DNA from: Porphyromonas cangingivalis
Lineage (GTDB): Bacteria; Bacteroidota; Bacteroidia; Bacteroidales; Porphyromonadaceae
Reading direction: 5' to 3'
NCBI RefSeq assembly: GCF_900638305.1
Contig: NZ_LR134506.1
Location: 496,001 to 560,000 of the forward strand
Length of the DNA: 64,000 bases
The notes below the pieces were generated by a model. That model ran no database searches. It saw only the letters and a program-made list of their open reading frames with translations, and was not told the DNA's origin. Below are positions 16,529-26,097 of the stretch, piece after piece. The translations under genes and the position numbers were made by a program. Position 1 is the stretch's first letter; every line of letters begins with the position of its first letter.

Positions 16529-18226
16529 ATGAGTATCGAAAAAGACACAAAAGAGGTTGCTGAAAAGTCACTAAACTTCATAGAACAAATCGTCGAGCAG
16601 GATCTGAAAAATGGTCTTAATGATGGGCGGATACAGACTCGTTTTCCACCTGAACCCAATGGATACTTGCACATCGGACATGCCAAGGCTGTGTGCATAG
16701 ACTTTGGTATAGCTCAAAAGTATGGTGGTACTTGTAACTTGCGTTTTGACGATACCAATCCTGTCAAAGAGGATGTAGAGTATGTAGATGCCATCAAGGA
16801 AGATATCAACTGGCTTGGCTTTCAATGGGAAAATGTTTACTATGCTTCGGACTACTTTCATCAGTTGTATGACTTTGCTGTAGACCTTATCAAGAGAGGG
16901 TATGCTTATGTCGACGAACAGACATCCGAGCAAATAGCTCAGCAAAAAGGAACTCCCACTATTCCGGGGACTAACAGCCCCTATCGCGATAGACCTGTTG
17001 AAGAGAGTCTTGATCTCTTCCGTCGTATGAAGGAGGGAGAATTTCCTGATGGAGCTATGACTCTCCGTGCCAAGATCGACATGGCGAGCTCCAATATGCA
17101 TTTCCGTGACCCGATTATCTACCGTATCATACATCATCCCCATCACCGCACAGGCAATGAGTGGTGTATCTATCCGATGTATGACTTTGCACATGGACAG
17201 AGTGATTATTTCGAGGGTGTGACACACTCTATATGTACTTTGGAGTTCGTTGTACATCGTCCTTTGTATGACTATCTTGTCGAGCTTCTCAAGAAGGACG
17301 ATTACAGACCTCACCAATATGAGTTCAATCGACTTAACCTTACTTACACTATGATGAGTAAGCGCAAATTGCTTGAATTGGTACAACGTAACCTCGTTCA
17401 TGGCTGGGATGACCCTCGTATGCCGACCCTCTGCGGGCTTCGTCGTCGTGGATATACGCCTCGCTCCATCCGCAATTTTGTAGATAAGATAGGTTATACC
17501 AAATATGATGGAACTATAGACATAGCACTACTTGAGCATGCGGTTCGTGATGACCTTAATGACGTGGCTGAGCGTGCGAGCGTTGTCGTCGATCCGATCA
17601 AACTCATCATTACCAACTATCCCGAAGGCAAGGTGGAGTATATGCCAAGTGTAAATAATCCTCAGGATGAGAACAGTGGCACGCATGACATCGCATTTTC
17701 ACGTGAGCTATATATCGAACGAGAGGACTTCATGGAGGATGCACCCAAGAAGTACTTCCGTCTGACACCCGGTCAGGAGGTAAGACTTCGTTGTGCCTAC
17801 ATTGTTAAGTGCACGGGCTGCAAGAAGGATGCCGATGGTAACATCGTTGAGGTATATGCCGAGTATGATGAGCAGACTCGCAGTGGTATGCCTGAAAGCA
17901 ACCGTAAGGTAAAGGGTACTATCCATTGGGTGTCTGTTGCCCATGCTTTGCCGGTAGAGGTCAGACTGTACGATCGTCTCTTTACTGTAGAAGATCCTTC
18001 GGGTGCAGATGTCAATGATATTGCCGAACTCCTCAACCCAGAGTCTGAGACCATCATCCCTACAGCCTATGCTGAAGAGTGGTTGGCAAAGGCAAAACCG
18101 GGTGAACACTATCAGTTCCAACGTGTAGGTTACTTCACTGTTGATAAGGATTCAACGCCTGATCACATCGTGTTTAACCGTACCGTCTCTCTCAAGGATA
18201 CTTGGAGCAAGGTAAAAGACAAATAA
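16529..18226 (+). CDS. glnS: Glutaminyl-tRNA synthetase
   Basis: 565 residues, the length of bacterial GlnRS. The class I HIGH motif appears in PPEPNGYLHIGHAKA (HIGH at 48-51), and the KMSKS equivalent is MMSKRKL near residue 276. The text around it, RFDDTNPVKE and DPRMPTLCGLRRRGY, distinguishes GlnRS from GluRS. It charges tRNA-Gln with glutamine, so this organism need not rely on the Glu-tRNA-Gln amidotransferase for that tRNA. The next gene begins 28 bases after the stop. Confidence 0.95.
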   Translation: MSIEKDTKEVAEKSLNFIEQIVEQDLKNGLNDGRIQTRFPPEPNGYLHIGHAKAVCIDFGIAQKYGGTCNLRFDDTNPVKEDVEYVDAIKEDINWLGFQWENVYYASDYFHQLYDFAVDLIKRGYAYVDEQTSEQIAQQKGTPTIPGTNSPYRDRPVEESLDLFRRMKEGEFPDGAMTLRAKIDMASSNMHFRDPIIYRIIHHPHHRTGNEWCIYPMYDFAHGQSDYFEGVTHSICTLEFVVHRPLYDYLVELLKKDDYRPHQYEFNRLNLTYTMMSKRKLLELVQRNLVHGWDDPRMPTLCGLRRRGYTPRSIRNFVDKIGYTKYDGTIDIALLEHAVRDDLNDVAERASVVVDPIKLIITNYPEGKVEYMPSVNNPQDENSGTHDIAFSRELYIEREDFMEDAPKKYFRLTPGQEVRLRCAYIVKCTGCKKDADGNIVEVYAEYDEQTRSGMPESNRKVKGTIHWVSVAHALPVEVRLYDRLFTVEDPSGADVNDIAELLNPESETIIPTAYAEEWLAKAKPGEHYQFQRVGYFTVDKDSTPDHIVFNRTVSLKDTWSKVKDK

Positions 18227-18254
18227 ATAGGATTGTCATATAAATCAAACAGAT

Positions 18255-19640
18255 ATGAAACATAATTATATTAAGATATTTGCGCTGCTTGTCTGCTCTT
18301 TTATGGTGGGTGTTTCTTCTTTTGCACAAAAGAAGAATGTTATCGATCAAGTAGCTTGGATTGTCGGAGATGAGCCGATCTTATTATCCGATATTGAGAA
18401 GCAAAGGATATATTACGAAGCAGAGGGGCAGAAGTTCGATCTCAATGCAAGGTGTGTTATCTCTGAACGCTTGGCAATCCAGAAGCTCTTCCTTAATCAA
18501 GCCAAGATCGACAGTATCCAACCTAATGAACTTGCAATCTCTCAAGAGGTAAATAGTCGCATAGAGAAAGCGATTAAGGATATAGGTAGTGTTGAAAATC
18601 TTGAGTCTTATCTCGGGAAGAGTGTGTCTCAGTTCAGAGAAGAGCTTCGCAAGATCATGCGTGAGGAGTTCACCGTACAGCAAGTGCAACACAAACTTGT
18701 TGCAGACATCAAGCTCTCTCCATCAGAAGTAACTCGTTTTTATAACGAAATTGAAAAGGATAGTCTTCCTTTCGTCCCAACGACGGTAGAAACACAGATC
18801 ATCACTGTAGCTCCAAAGATCTCTCCAAAGGAAATAGATGACATCAAGGCTCGTCTCAGAGACTTTAGTAATGAGATCAGTGCGGGGACAAAGAGTTTTT
18901 CTACCCTCGCTCGTCTGTATTCACAAGACAATGCCACAGCTCTTTCAGGTGGTGATATGGGATTTGTCAGTAAGGCCGAACTTGAGCCGGAGTTTGCTCA
19001 CGTCGCTTTTGGACTTGGTAACAACACAAAAGTTTCTCGTATCGTCAAGACCGCTAAGGGATACCATATCATGCAGCTTATAGAGAAAAGAGGCGATCGC
19101 ATCAATCTTCGTCATATTATGCTTAAGCCTGAAGTTTCAGATGAAAATATACAAAAGGCTCAGGCTCAACTCGACTCTATCGTCGGACTTATCCGTGCCG
19201 ACTCTGTCTCTTTTGAGGTTGCGGCCAACTATGTCTCTCATGACGAAGATACTCGTAACAGCAATGGACAGATGGTCAATCTGTATGCCTCGGGTGCTAG
19301 TCCACTTTATGGGACATCTAAGTTTGAGATGGGGCATCTTCCACAAGAGATTGCTGCAAAGGTTGTCAATTTGAGGGAAGGAGAGATCTCTGCTCCATTC
19401 ATCATGAAGGATAAGAACAATAACACTGTGGTCGCTGTGGTGAAGCTCAAGCGTCGTATAGATGGACATAGAGCAAATATCACAGAGGACTATCAGACGG
19501 TCAAGGAAATTGTGTTGAATAAAAAGCGTGCTGAGGTCATTGACAAATGGATCAAGCAAAAGCAGAAAGAGACATTTGTGAAGATCAGTCCTGAATATCA
19601 ACAATGTCAATTTAACTATCCGGGATGGATAAAAAGATAA
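18255..19640 (+). CDS. SurA-like periplasmic peptidyl-prolyl isomerase (two parvulin domains)
   Basis: 461 residues. The N-terminus MKHNYIKIFALLVCSFMVG...SFAQ is a signal peptide with probable cleavage after SFA. A SurA-like N-terminal chaperone domain follows, then two PpiC/parvulin domains (about 175-275, with SGGDMGFVSKAEL, and 280-385, with a degenerate second domain). Proteins of this type fold outer-membrane beta-barrel proteins in the periplasm. The stop overlaps the start of the OstA-like gene by 16 bases, linking the two in outer-membrane assembly. Confidence 0.85.
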   Translation: MKHNYIKIFALLVCSFMVGVSSFAQKKNVIDQVAWIVGDEPILLSDIEKQRIYYEAEGQKFDLNARCVISERLAIQKLFLNQAKIDSIQPNELAISQEVNSRIEKAIKDIGSVENLESYLGKSVSQFREELRKIMREEFTVQQVQHKLVADIKLSPSEVTRFYNEIEKDSLPFVPTTVETQIITVAPKISPKEIDDIKARLRDFSNEISAGTKSFSTLARLYSQDNATALSGGDMGFVSKAELEPEFAHVAFGLGNNTKVSRIVKTAKGYHIMQLIEKRGDRINLRHIMLKPEVSDENIQKAQAQLDSIVGLIRADSVSFEVAANYVSHDEDTRNSNGQMVNLYASGASPLYGTSKFEMGHLPQEIAAKVVNLREGEISAPFIMKDKNNNTVVAVVKLKRRIDGHRANITEDYQTVKEIVLNKKRAEVIDKWIKQKQKETFVKISPEYQQCQFNYPGWIKR

Positions 19641-21325
19641 AGACTCTATATACATTACTCATCCTTGGAGCCTTTATCCTGCTTTCTCGGGCAGGAATGC
19701 CTTCTTATGTCGACGAACTGCCGGATTATATCATTCAGTCGATAGATCAGGTAAGAGATTCTGTTGCTCGTAGCTCCGGTAAGGAGCGTATTTTCATAGA
19801 GAATGTCGATGTCTGGTCTTACGATAAGGAGATCAACCCTGATGCTCAGGTCTTGAGGGGTAACGTTATCTTTAAGCACAACAACGGTTATATGTACTGT
19901 GACAGTGCATTGTTGTATGAGCAACAAAACTCTTTCGAGGCTTTTGGGGAGGTGCGATTTACCCAAGGAGATACCCTCAATGTTTATTGTCGATATATGA
20001 GATACAATGGGGGGACTATGCTTGCCGAACTGAGAGAAAACGTAAGAATGGAGCATCGGGGAACGACTTTATACACAGATAGTTTTGACTACGACCGCAT
20101 CGGTGGAGTAGGATATTACTTTGACAATGGAACGATTGTCGATACATTGAATACTCTCTATTCGGTCTATGGCGAATACCGTACGGACACCAAAAAAGCT
20201 ATATTCAATGAAAATGTAAAGTTGGAGAATCCTAACTTCACTCTTTACTCCGATACTCTGCACTACGATACCACGACAAAAATTGCGACCATCTTGGGAC
20301 CTACACGTATTGTAGGAGACAGTGGACATATAGAGACGAATAGGGGTGTATATGATACGGAGCAAGATCGGGCATATCTCCTTGATCGCTCAAGGATGTA
20401 TTCCGGTTCGAGGTTCATGACCAGCGATTCGCTCTACTATGATCGCAAAAATGGTTTTGCAGAGATGTATCGAGATGTGGTCTTGCGAGATACTGCCGAC
20501 AAAGTAGAGTTGAGAGGAGGATATGCTGAATACTACGAACACAAAGAATATGGTAAGGCCAAGGATAATGCTTATCTTTTGGAGTACTCTTCCAAAGACA
20601 CTCTTTATGCTCATGCTCTACTTATGGAGATGATCAAGACTGACTCTCTCACCAAATTGATCAAGGGGTTGGGGAATGTACGTGTCTATCGTCAGGATGT
20701 CCAAGCTGTTTGTGATACAATGGTCTACAACTCAAAAGACTCGATCATGAAGTGTCTCGGCTCTCCATTCATGTGGAACGGTAAAACTCAAATTACAGGT
20801 GACTCCGCAACCATGTTTATGAGAAATGGTGCCCTGAAGGAAGCTGTCATTGAGGAAAATGCTATTGTTGCTCAAGAACTCGACAGAGTACACTACAATC
20901 AAATGAAAGGAAACTCCATCAAGGCGTACTTCAGCAACAACAACTTGGACTCCATTCGCACAGAAGGTAATGCCGAGACAATCTATTACAGTATGGAAAA
21001 GGATAGTACACTAAGCTCTCATATCAAAACACAGAGTAGTGCGATCTTCATGAAATTTAAGGACGAAAATATAGAGTTTATCAAACTTCTTGAGCAGACC
21101 AAGGGGCTCATGAAGCCGGTTCCAATGCTGATAGACACAGATAAGTTCTTCCCTAACTTTATTTGGTTTTCGGAGGGGCGTCCCAGAAACTTCTCGGACA
21201 TTTTCCGTAAAACACCACGTCCTAAGTCACCGGGAGCTACTACATCGGAGGAGCCCCAAGAAAGACAAAATGATAGTCAATCATCTATGACCAATGCTAC
21301 ACTTTCGACGAATAAGGAAGAGTGA
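19625..21325 (+). CDS. OstA-like/LptA-family periplasmic protein
   Basis: 566 residues with an N-terminal hydrophobic segment (LYTLLILGAFILLSRAG) that is a likely signal peptide or anchor. The body is made of repeated beta-strand blocks such as VLRGNVIFKHNNGYMYCDSA and VYGEYRTDTKKAIFNENVKL, the pattern of the OstA/LptA/LptD-N jellyroll. Proteins with this fold bridge lipopolysaccharide across the periplasm. The length is much greater than E. coli LptA (185 residues) and fits the longer Bacteroidota OstA-like proteins. The C-terminus is rich in Pro, Ser and Gln and probably disordered. It overlaps the SurA-like gene by 16 bases. Confidence 0.78.
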   Translation: MDKKIKTLYTLLILGAFILLSRAGMPSYVDELPDYIIQSIDQVRDSVARSSGKERIFIENVDVWSYDKEINPDAQVLRGNVIFKHNNGYMYCDSALLYEQQNSFEAFGEVRFTQGDTLNVYCRYMRYNGGTMLAELRENVRMEHRGTTLYTDSFDYDRIGGVGYYFDNGTIVDTLNTLYSVYGEYRTDTKKAIFNENVKLENPNFTLYSDTLHYDTTTKIATILGPTRIVGDSGHIETNRGVYDTEQDRAYLLDRSRMYSGSRFMTSDSLYYDRKNGFAEMYRDVVLRDTADKVELRGGYAEYYEHKEYGKAKDNAYLLEYSSKDTLYAHALLMEMIKTDSLTKLIKGLGNVRVYRQDVQAVCDTMVYNSKDSIMKCLGSPFMWNGKTQITGDSATMFMRNGALKEAVIEENAIVAQELDRVHYNQMKGNSIKAYFSNNNLDSIRTEGNAETIYYSMEKDSTLSSHIKTQSSAIFMKFKDENIEFIKLLEQTKGLMKPVPMLIDTDKFFPNFIWFSEGRPRNFSDIFRKTPRPKSPGATTSEEPQERQNDSQSSMTNATLSTNKEE

Positions 21326-21362
21326 TATCGGAACAAGCCCAAGAAGCCTATATTAAACCACT

Positions 21363-21400
21363 AGGGGGTGTGTCAAAAAAGATTTTTTGACACACCCCCT
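21363..21400. terminator. Very strong hairpin, probable bidirectional terminator
   Basis: An 18-bp perfect palindromic stem (AGGGGGTGTGTCAAAAAA and its complement) with only a GA loop, starting 37 bases after the OstA-like stop. Its inner arm gives a T-run on both strands. It immediately precedes the family B array at 21406. Confidence 0.75.
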
Positions 21401-21405
21401 GTGGT

Positions 21406-21494
21406 TATTGAAAAAGTCGTAAGATGTGAAAAAATCAAATCTTACAACTTAGTGATGAGGGGTGTAAGATTTGATCCTGAACTTGTCCTTAAGT
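21406..21494 (-). repeat. 22-bp repeat array, family B, locus 2 (degenerate, minus orientation)
   Basis: Read on the minus strand, units start near 21494 (weak), 21472 (AAATCTTACACC), 21450 (AAGTTGTAAGATTT) and 21427 (ACATCTTACGACTT). Steps are 22, 22 and 23 bases. It is the most decayed of the family B arrays. It lies between the OstA-like gene and udk, ending about 40 bases before a candidate udk -7 box. Confidence 0.55.
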
Positions 21495-21533
21495 TGATAT
21501 CGAGATTTGAACACTTATCTTGCCCCTTTTCAC

Positions 21534-21541
21534 TATCTTTG
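21534..21541 (+). promoter_or_regulatory. Possible -7 box for udk-hflX
   Basis: TATCTTTG matches TAnnTTTG, 36 bases before the first udk ATG. TTTG at 21506-21509 is present, but its spacing (24) exceeds the usual 19-21. Confidence 0.5.
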
Positions 21542-21577
21542 TGTTTAGCACAGTGAAATCATTACGAAAAATAACAT

Positions 21578-22225
21578 ATGCAAGAAGGATATAAATGTAT
21601 GGTGATAGGTGTTGCAGGAGGCACAGCCTCTGGCAAGTCTACGCTTGTAAAAAGACTCCATGAAACTTTTGCCAGAGAAGAGGTGGTGGGGTTGTGTCAC
21701 GACTTTTACTATAAAGCTCATGATGAGCTCACTTTTGAAGAGCGTACTAAGCTGAACTATGATCATCCCGAGTCTTTTGATACGGATATGATGATCGAAG
21801 ATATCAAAAGATTGAAGTCCGGCCTACCGATACATCATCCGGTTTATTCCTTTGTGGATCATAATAGGACTAAGGAGACAGTACTTGTGAAACCTGCCAA
21901 GGTGATCATCATTGATGGGGTATTGATTCTTGAAAACAAGGAGTTGAGAGACCTGATGGATGTTAAGATCTTTGTCGATACCGCAGCCGATGTACGCTTG
22001 GGACGTCGTTTGCTAAGGGATGTGGAAGAGCGTGGTAGAGATATGAATTCGGTATTGAATCAGTACTTTTCTACTGTGAAGCCAATGCATGACCAGTTTG
22101 TCGAACCATCAAAGAAATATGCCAACCTCATCATTCCCGAAGGTGGATTTAATTCTGTGGGACTCAAACTTCTTATAGATAATATCAAGACGATGCTTCA
22201 GGAACTTAACAGCGGAAACGAATGA
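21578..22225 (+). CDS. udk: Uridine kinase
   Basis: 215 residues from the first ATG; the ATG at 21599 (MVIGVAGG) is an alternative, with AAGGA at a plausible distance before it. The P-loop GVAGGTASGKSTLVKR and CHDFYYKAHDEL, then NYDHPESFDTD and GRRLLRDVEERGR, are uridine/cytidine kinase motifs. It phosphorylates uridine and cytidine to UMP and CMP in pyrimidine salvage. Its stop overlaps the hflX start (ATGA), so the two are translationally coupled. Confidence 0.9.
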   Translation: MQEGYKCMVIGVAGGTASGKSTLVKRLHETFAREEVVGLCHDFYYKAHDELTFEERTKLNYDHPESFDTDMMIEDIKRLKSGLPIHHPVYSFVDHNRTKETVLVKPAKVIIIDGVLILENKELRDLMDVKIFVDTAADVRLGRRLLRDVEERGRDMNSVLNQYFSTVKPMHDQFVEPSKKYANLIIPEGGFNSVGLKLLIDNIKTMLQELNSGNE

Positions 22226-23451
22226 AAGATTTTATCATTACAGATATTGGCTCAGAGAAGGCATTTCTGGTAGGCCTTATCACACAAGGGCAGTCTGAGG
22301 CAGAGGTCAGTGAATATCTGGATGAACTGGCATTTCTCGCAGACACTGCTGGGGTGACTGCAGTGCGTCGTTTTACACAGAAGCTGGAGCATCCTCAGCC
22401 TGATACCTTTGTGGGTAAGGGGAAATTACAAGAGATAAAGGAGGCTATTGAGGATGAAGAAGTCGGTGTTGTCATCTTTGATGATGAGTTGTCTCCAAAG
22501 CAGTTACGCAACATAGAGAATGAGCTCAAGGTCAAGATACTCGACCGTACAAGACTTATCCTTGATATATTTGCATCACGAGCTCAGACAGCTCATGCTA
22601 AGGTACAAGTTGAGTTGGCTCTATATAACTATATGTTGCCCAGACTGACAGGGCTGTGGACACACCTCGAACGTCAACGAGGTGGGGTAGGTATGAGAGG
22701 TCCGGGGGAGACTCAGTTGGAGACAGACAGACGTATCATCCTTGATAAGATCGCACGTCTCAAGGAACAACTCAAAGCCATCGATCGTCAGATGAACGTG
22801 CAACGGCAAAATCGGGGGAAGATGGTGCGTGTCGCACTTGTCGGTTATACCAATGTCGGGAAATCGACGATGATGAATCTCCTCAGTAAGAGTGAGGTCT
22901 TTGCCGAGAATAAACTCTTCGCGACGCTTGACACCACTGTCCGTAAGGTAATAATACATAACCTGCCATTTTTGCTAAGTGACACAGTAGGATTTATTCG
23001 AAAGTTGCCCACACAGTTGATCGAGTCGTTCAAGTCCACTCTGGATGAAGTTCGTGAAGCTGATCTTTTGGTACATGTAGTGGATGTTTCTCACCCTTCT
23101 TTCGAGGAGCAAATCGAGGTCGTAAATAGCACCCTCAGGGAGATCTTGGGCGATGAAGAAAAGCCTGTTATATTGGTTTTTAATAAGGTTGATGCTTTTA
23201 CTTATACACCTAAGGCCGACGATGATCTTACACCGATGACAAGAGAGAATATCTCTCTCGAGGAACTCCAAAAGACTTGGATGAACCATTCTTCGCAGAC
23301 AGATGTACGATTTGTATCTGCAAAGACCGGAGATGGTATCAATGAGTTGAAGAGCCTTTTCTATGATCGGATCAAAACGATACATATGTCTCGGTTCCCC
23401 TACAATGATTTTTTGTTTGATACTTATGAACATCTTAATGAAGAAGAATGA
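22222..23451 (+). CDS. hflX: Ribosome-associated GTPase HflX
   Basis: 409 residues. The N-terminal HflX domain has KLEHPQPDTFVGKGKLQEI and the glycine-rich signature GGVGMRGPGETQLETDRR, and the GTPase domain has G1 GYTNVGKST (near 210), G3 DTVGFIRKLP and G4 NKVD. HflX binds 50S subunits and splits or rescues stalled ribosomes under stress. It overlaps udk by four bases and is followed by a hairpin terminator. Confidence 0.93.
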   Translation: MKDFIITDIGSEKAFLVGLITQGQSEAEVSEYLDELAFLADTAGVTAVRRFTQKLEHPQPDTFVGKGKLQEIKEAIEDEEVGVVIFDDELSPKQLRNIENELKVKILDRTRLILDIFASRAQTAHAKVQVELALYNYMLPRLTGLWTHLERQRGGVGMRGPGETQLETDRRIILDKIARLKEQLKAIDRQMNVQRQNRGKMVRVALVGYTNVGKSTMMNLLSKSEVFAENKLFATLDTTVRKVIIHNLPFLLSDTVGFIRKLPTQLIESFKSTLDEVREADLLVHVVDVSHPSFEEQIEVVNSTLREILGDEEKPVILVFNKVDAFTYTPKADDDLTPMTRENISLEELQKTWMNHSSQTDVRFVSAKTGDGINELKSLFYDRIKTIHMSRFPYNDFLFDTYEHLNEEE

Positions 23452-23470
23452 CACAACTCTCTGAAATAGG

Positions 23471-23508
23471 TCAAGGCTACCTCCATCGGGGTAGCCTTGA
23501 TGATTTCT
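23471..23508 (+). terminator. Terminator after hflX
   Basis: An 11-bp perfect stem, TCAAGGCTACC with GGTAGCCTTGA, and an 8-base loop lie 20 bases after the hflX stop, followed by a T-rich tail. Confidence 0.8.
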
Positions 23509-23576
23509 TGTCAGGATGAGTGGAAGATGACCGTTTTTTTAACTCTGTGGTTAAACTTTATGTAACATAAATCGTC

Positions 23577-23584
23577 TACCTTTA
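23577..23584 (+). promoter_or_regulatory. Possible -7 box for the efflux operon
   Basis: TACCTTTA matches seven of eight positions of TAnnTTTG, 60 bases before the TolC-like ATG. The sequence 20 bases upstream is TTAAAC rather than TTTG, so it is a weak match. Confidence 0.3.
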
Positions 23585-23643
23585 CGTACAGAAGACCCGA
23601 AAGATATATTAGCATATACAAAACAAGTTATTTTATACCTATA

Positions 23644-25014
23644 ATGAATTCTTTTTGGAAAACCTCAATTATCGGGGTCATTGTTTGTTCAGCCGTTTCA
23701 GTTTCCTCCTTGGCACAAGAGGCTCAGAATGGTGTGTCACAGAGGCTATCACTCACTTTGGAGGAGGCACTTGAAGTCGCTTTGACAAAGGGCAACCAAG
23801 TAAAGATTGCAGATATCGATGTCTCCAAGGCCAAGTATGATCGTAAAGCAACAATTGCAAAATTATTCCCTTCGGTGAGCCTTACCGGAGACTATAACTA
23901 CACCCTCAAGAAGCAGATCATGTATCTTGGAGGAGGATTTTCATTTCCGGGTATGCCTGATATAAGTGACAAAGGTATCGAGGTGGGTAAAAACTTCTCT
24001 GTCACGGGAGGTGTCGTGGTTGGACTTCCGCTTGTCAATGCTTCGCTCTGGTCTTCGATCACCCTTTCGGCCGAAGCTGTGAATTTGGCACTTCTACAAG
24101 CCGAGGAGTCCAGAGAGTCTCTGTTTAATCAGGTGACCAAAGCATACTATGGTGCTCTTCTTGCCCAAGAGTCTCTGAAGGTATTACAACAGACTTACGA
24201 CAATGCAAAGAATAGCTACAATGACATCAAGAGTAAATATGAGCAGGGGATGGTTGCCGAGTTTGACTTGATCCGTGCAGATGTCGCTGTGAAAAGTATC
24301 GAACCCGGGTTGCAGCAGGCGGTTAACGGTGTGGGAGCTACCAGAAGGCAGCTTTTGATCTTGCTCTCGTTGGATGTTGATCAAGAGATCGAACTTTCGG
24401 GAGCACTTCGAGATCAGGAAGGGCGTATCTATGAGTCTTACTTTTCGGAACATGTCTTACCTGCAAATAATGTCCAACTAAAACTTGCAAACAAACAGGT
24501 GGATATGCTCAAGGTACAGGAAAGGCTTGCAAAAAGTGCATTCTTACCTACACTAAACGTGAGTGGCTTCTACAGATATAGTGCCATGGATGACAAGTTC
24601 TCATGGAAGGACTATCAATGGACTCCTTTCTCTGTTATTGCCGTTTCGCTCAATATACCGGTCTTTAGCGGTGGTGAAAAGCTCTTTAAGGTGAAGCAGG
24701 CCAAGCAGGCTGTGACTCAAGCCGAACTTAGACGTGCCGACCTTACCAACGTATTGAAGGCTCAGGTAAAGCAGTTCAAGGATGGAATGACGGCTGCTGT
24801 CCGAAAGTTGGCTTCGGCTAAGGAAGCCATAATTCAAGCCGAAAAAGGGTACGAGATTGCCCGCAAGCGTTATGATGTGGGGATGTCGACACTCATTGAA
24901 CTCAACGATGCCAATCTCACCTTGCTACAGTCTCGTCTCAACTACTTTGAGGCGATCTATGACTTCCTGTCCAACGAGGCTGACTACAAAAAGACTTTAG
25001 GAGGAAATATCTGA
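23644..25014 (+). CDS. TolC-family outer membrane efflux protein
   Basis: 456 residues with a signal peptide (SIIGVIVCSAVSVSSLAQ type, cleavage near residue 26). It has two similar halves rich in Ala, Gln and Lys that form long coiled-coil hairpins, for example TKAYYGALLAQESLKVLQQ in the first half and RKRYDVGMSTLIELNDAN in the second, a characteristic TolC/OEP pattern. It forms the outer-membrane exit duct of a tripartite pump. The adaptor and RND genes follow in order after 28 and 23 bases, so the three form one operon. Confidence 0.9.
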   Translation: MNSFWKTSIIGVIVCSAVSVSSLAQEAQNGVSQRLSLTLEEALEVALTKGNQVKIADIDVSKAKYDRKATIAKLFPSVSLTGDYNYTLKKQIMYLGGGFSFPGMPDISDKGIEVGKNFSVTGGVVVGLPLVNASLWSSITLSAEAVNLALLQAEESRESLFNQVTKAYYGALLAQESLKVLQQTYDNAKNSYNDIKSKYEQGMVAEFDLIRADVAVKSIEPGLQQAVNGVGATRRQLLILLSLDVDQEIELSGALRDQEGRIYESYFSEHVLPANNVQLKLANKQVDMLKVQERLAKSAFLPTLNVSGFYRYSAMDDKFSWKDYQWTPFSVIAVSLNIPVFSGGEKLFKVKQAKQAVTQAELRRADLTNVLKAQVKQFKDGMTAAVRKLASAKEAIIQAEKGYEIARKRYDVGMSTLIELNDANLTLLQSRLNYFEAIYDFLSNEADYKKTLGGNI

Positions 25015-25042
25015 ATAAGAAACATAATAGCTTACTAATAAT

Positions 25043-26074
25043 ATGAAATTGAAAGAATTAACGATCTCTACTCTCAGCCTTGTTTTCGTAACCGGTTTGA
25101 CTGCCTTGTCGAGCTGTTCATCAAAATCGCAGGCTAAGACCGAAGAAACACAGGAGATAAAAAGGGTGAATGTGGTGTCACCACGCATTGATGTGGTAGA
25201 CATAGTGGATTCTTATACGGCTAATGTTGAAGCCTTTGTGAAGAATAATATTGCTCCACAGACTCCAAATCGTATCGGACGAATGCTTGTGGAAGTAGGA
25301 CAACGTGTGCAGAAGGGACAGGTCGTTGCAACCCTTGATGACTCGTCTCTCAAGCAACAGGAGCTTCGTTTGCAGAATATTCGCGCAGACTTCCAACGCA
25401 TTGAAGAACTCTACAAGGTAGGAGGGATATCCAAGTCTCAGTACGAAGCTCAGAAGATGAACTACGAGGTGACAGCCAGTGCTTACAATAACCTGAAGGA
25501 CAATACCCTGCTGAAAAGCCCTATTTCCGGAATCATTACTCAACGTAACTATGACAGTGGAGATATGTACTCTCCTACGATGCCTCTATTAGTTGTCGAG
25601 CAAATAGCACCCCTCAAGATCATCATCAATGCCAGCGAGAAGTACTTCACACGAGTGAAAAAGGGTATGGAGGTGGATGTGACATTGGATGTGTTTCCGG
25701 GTGAAGTATTCAAAGGTCAGGTCGCACTCTTATATCCGACTATAGACCCCAATACTCGTACATTCAAGATCGAAATACACCTAAAAAATGCCGATAACAG
25801 AGTGCGTCCGGGGATGTATGCCAGTGTGAAAATGCACATCAATACCGAGGAAGTCATGCTTTTAGCAGATGTTGCTGTACTTACCTTACCAGGGACAAAC
25901 CAGAAGTATGTATATGTCTTAGAGGACGGAAAAGCCGTGCATCGAGTGATCAAGACAGGAGATATGGTTGGGCAAGATATCGTCATCATAGAGGGGCTTT
26001 CAAGCTCAGATAAAGTTATCACCACCGGTCTTGCTTCGATGAAGAACGGAGAGACTGTACAAGTTGCAATGTAA
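25043..26074 (+). CDS. RND efflux periplasmic adaptor (membrane fusion lipoprotein)
   Basis: 343 residues. The N-terminus ends in LTALSSCSSKS, a lipobox, so the protein is probably a lipoprotein. It has a short biotinyl-lipoyl domain (GRMLVEVGQRVQKGQVVATLDD), a coiled-coil hairpin (about 100-140), the second lipoyl half (SPISGIITQRNYDSGDMYSP) and a beta-barrel with DVFPGEVFKGQV. It connects the inner-membrane RND pump to the TolC-like duct. Confidence 0.9.
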   Translation: MKLKELTISTLSLVFVTGLTALSSCSSKSQAKTEETQEIKRVNVVSPRIDVVDIVDSYTANVEAFVKNNIAPQTPNRIGRMLVEVGQRVQKGQVVATLDDSSLKQQELRLQNIRADFQRIEELYKVGGISKSQYEAQKMNYEVTASAYNNLKDNTLLKSPISGIITQRNYDSGDMYSPTMPLLVVEQIAPLKIIINASEKYFTRVKKGMEVDVTLDVFPGEVFKGQVALLYPTIDPNTRTFKIEIHLKNADNRVRPGMYASVKMHINTEEVMLLADVAVLTLPGTNQKYVYVLEDGKAVHRVIKTGDMVGQDIVIIEGLSSSDKVITTGLASMKNGETVQVAM

Positions 26075-26097
26075 TATCATCGTTTATTTCGAAAGTT

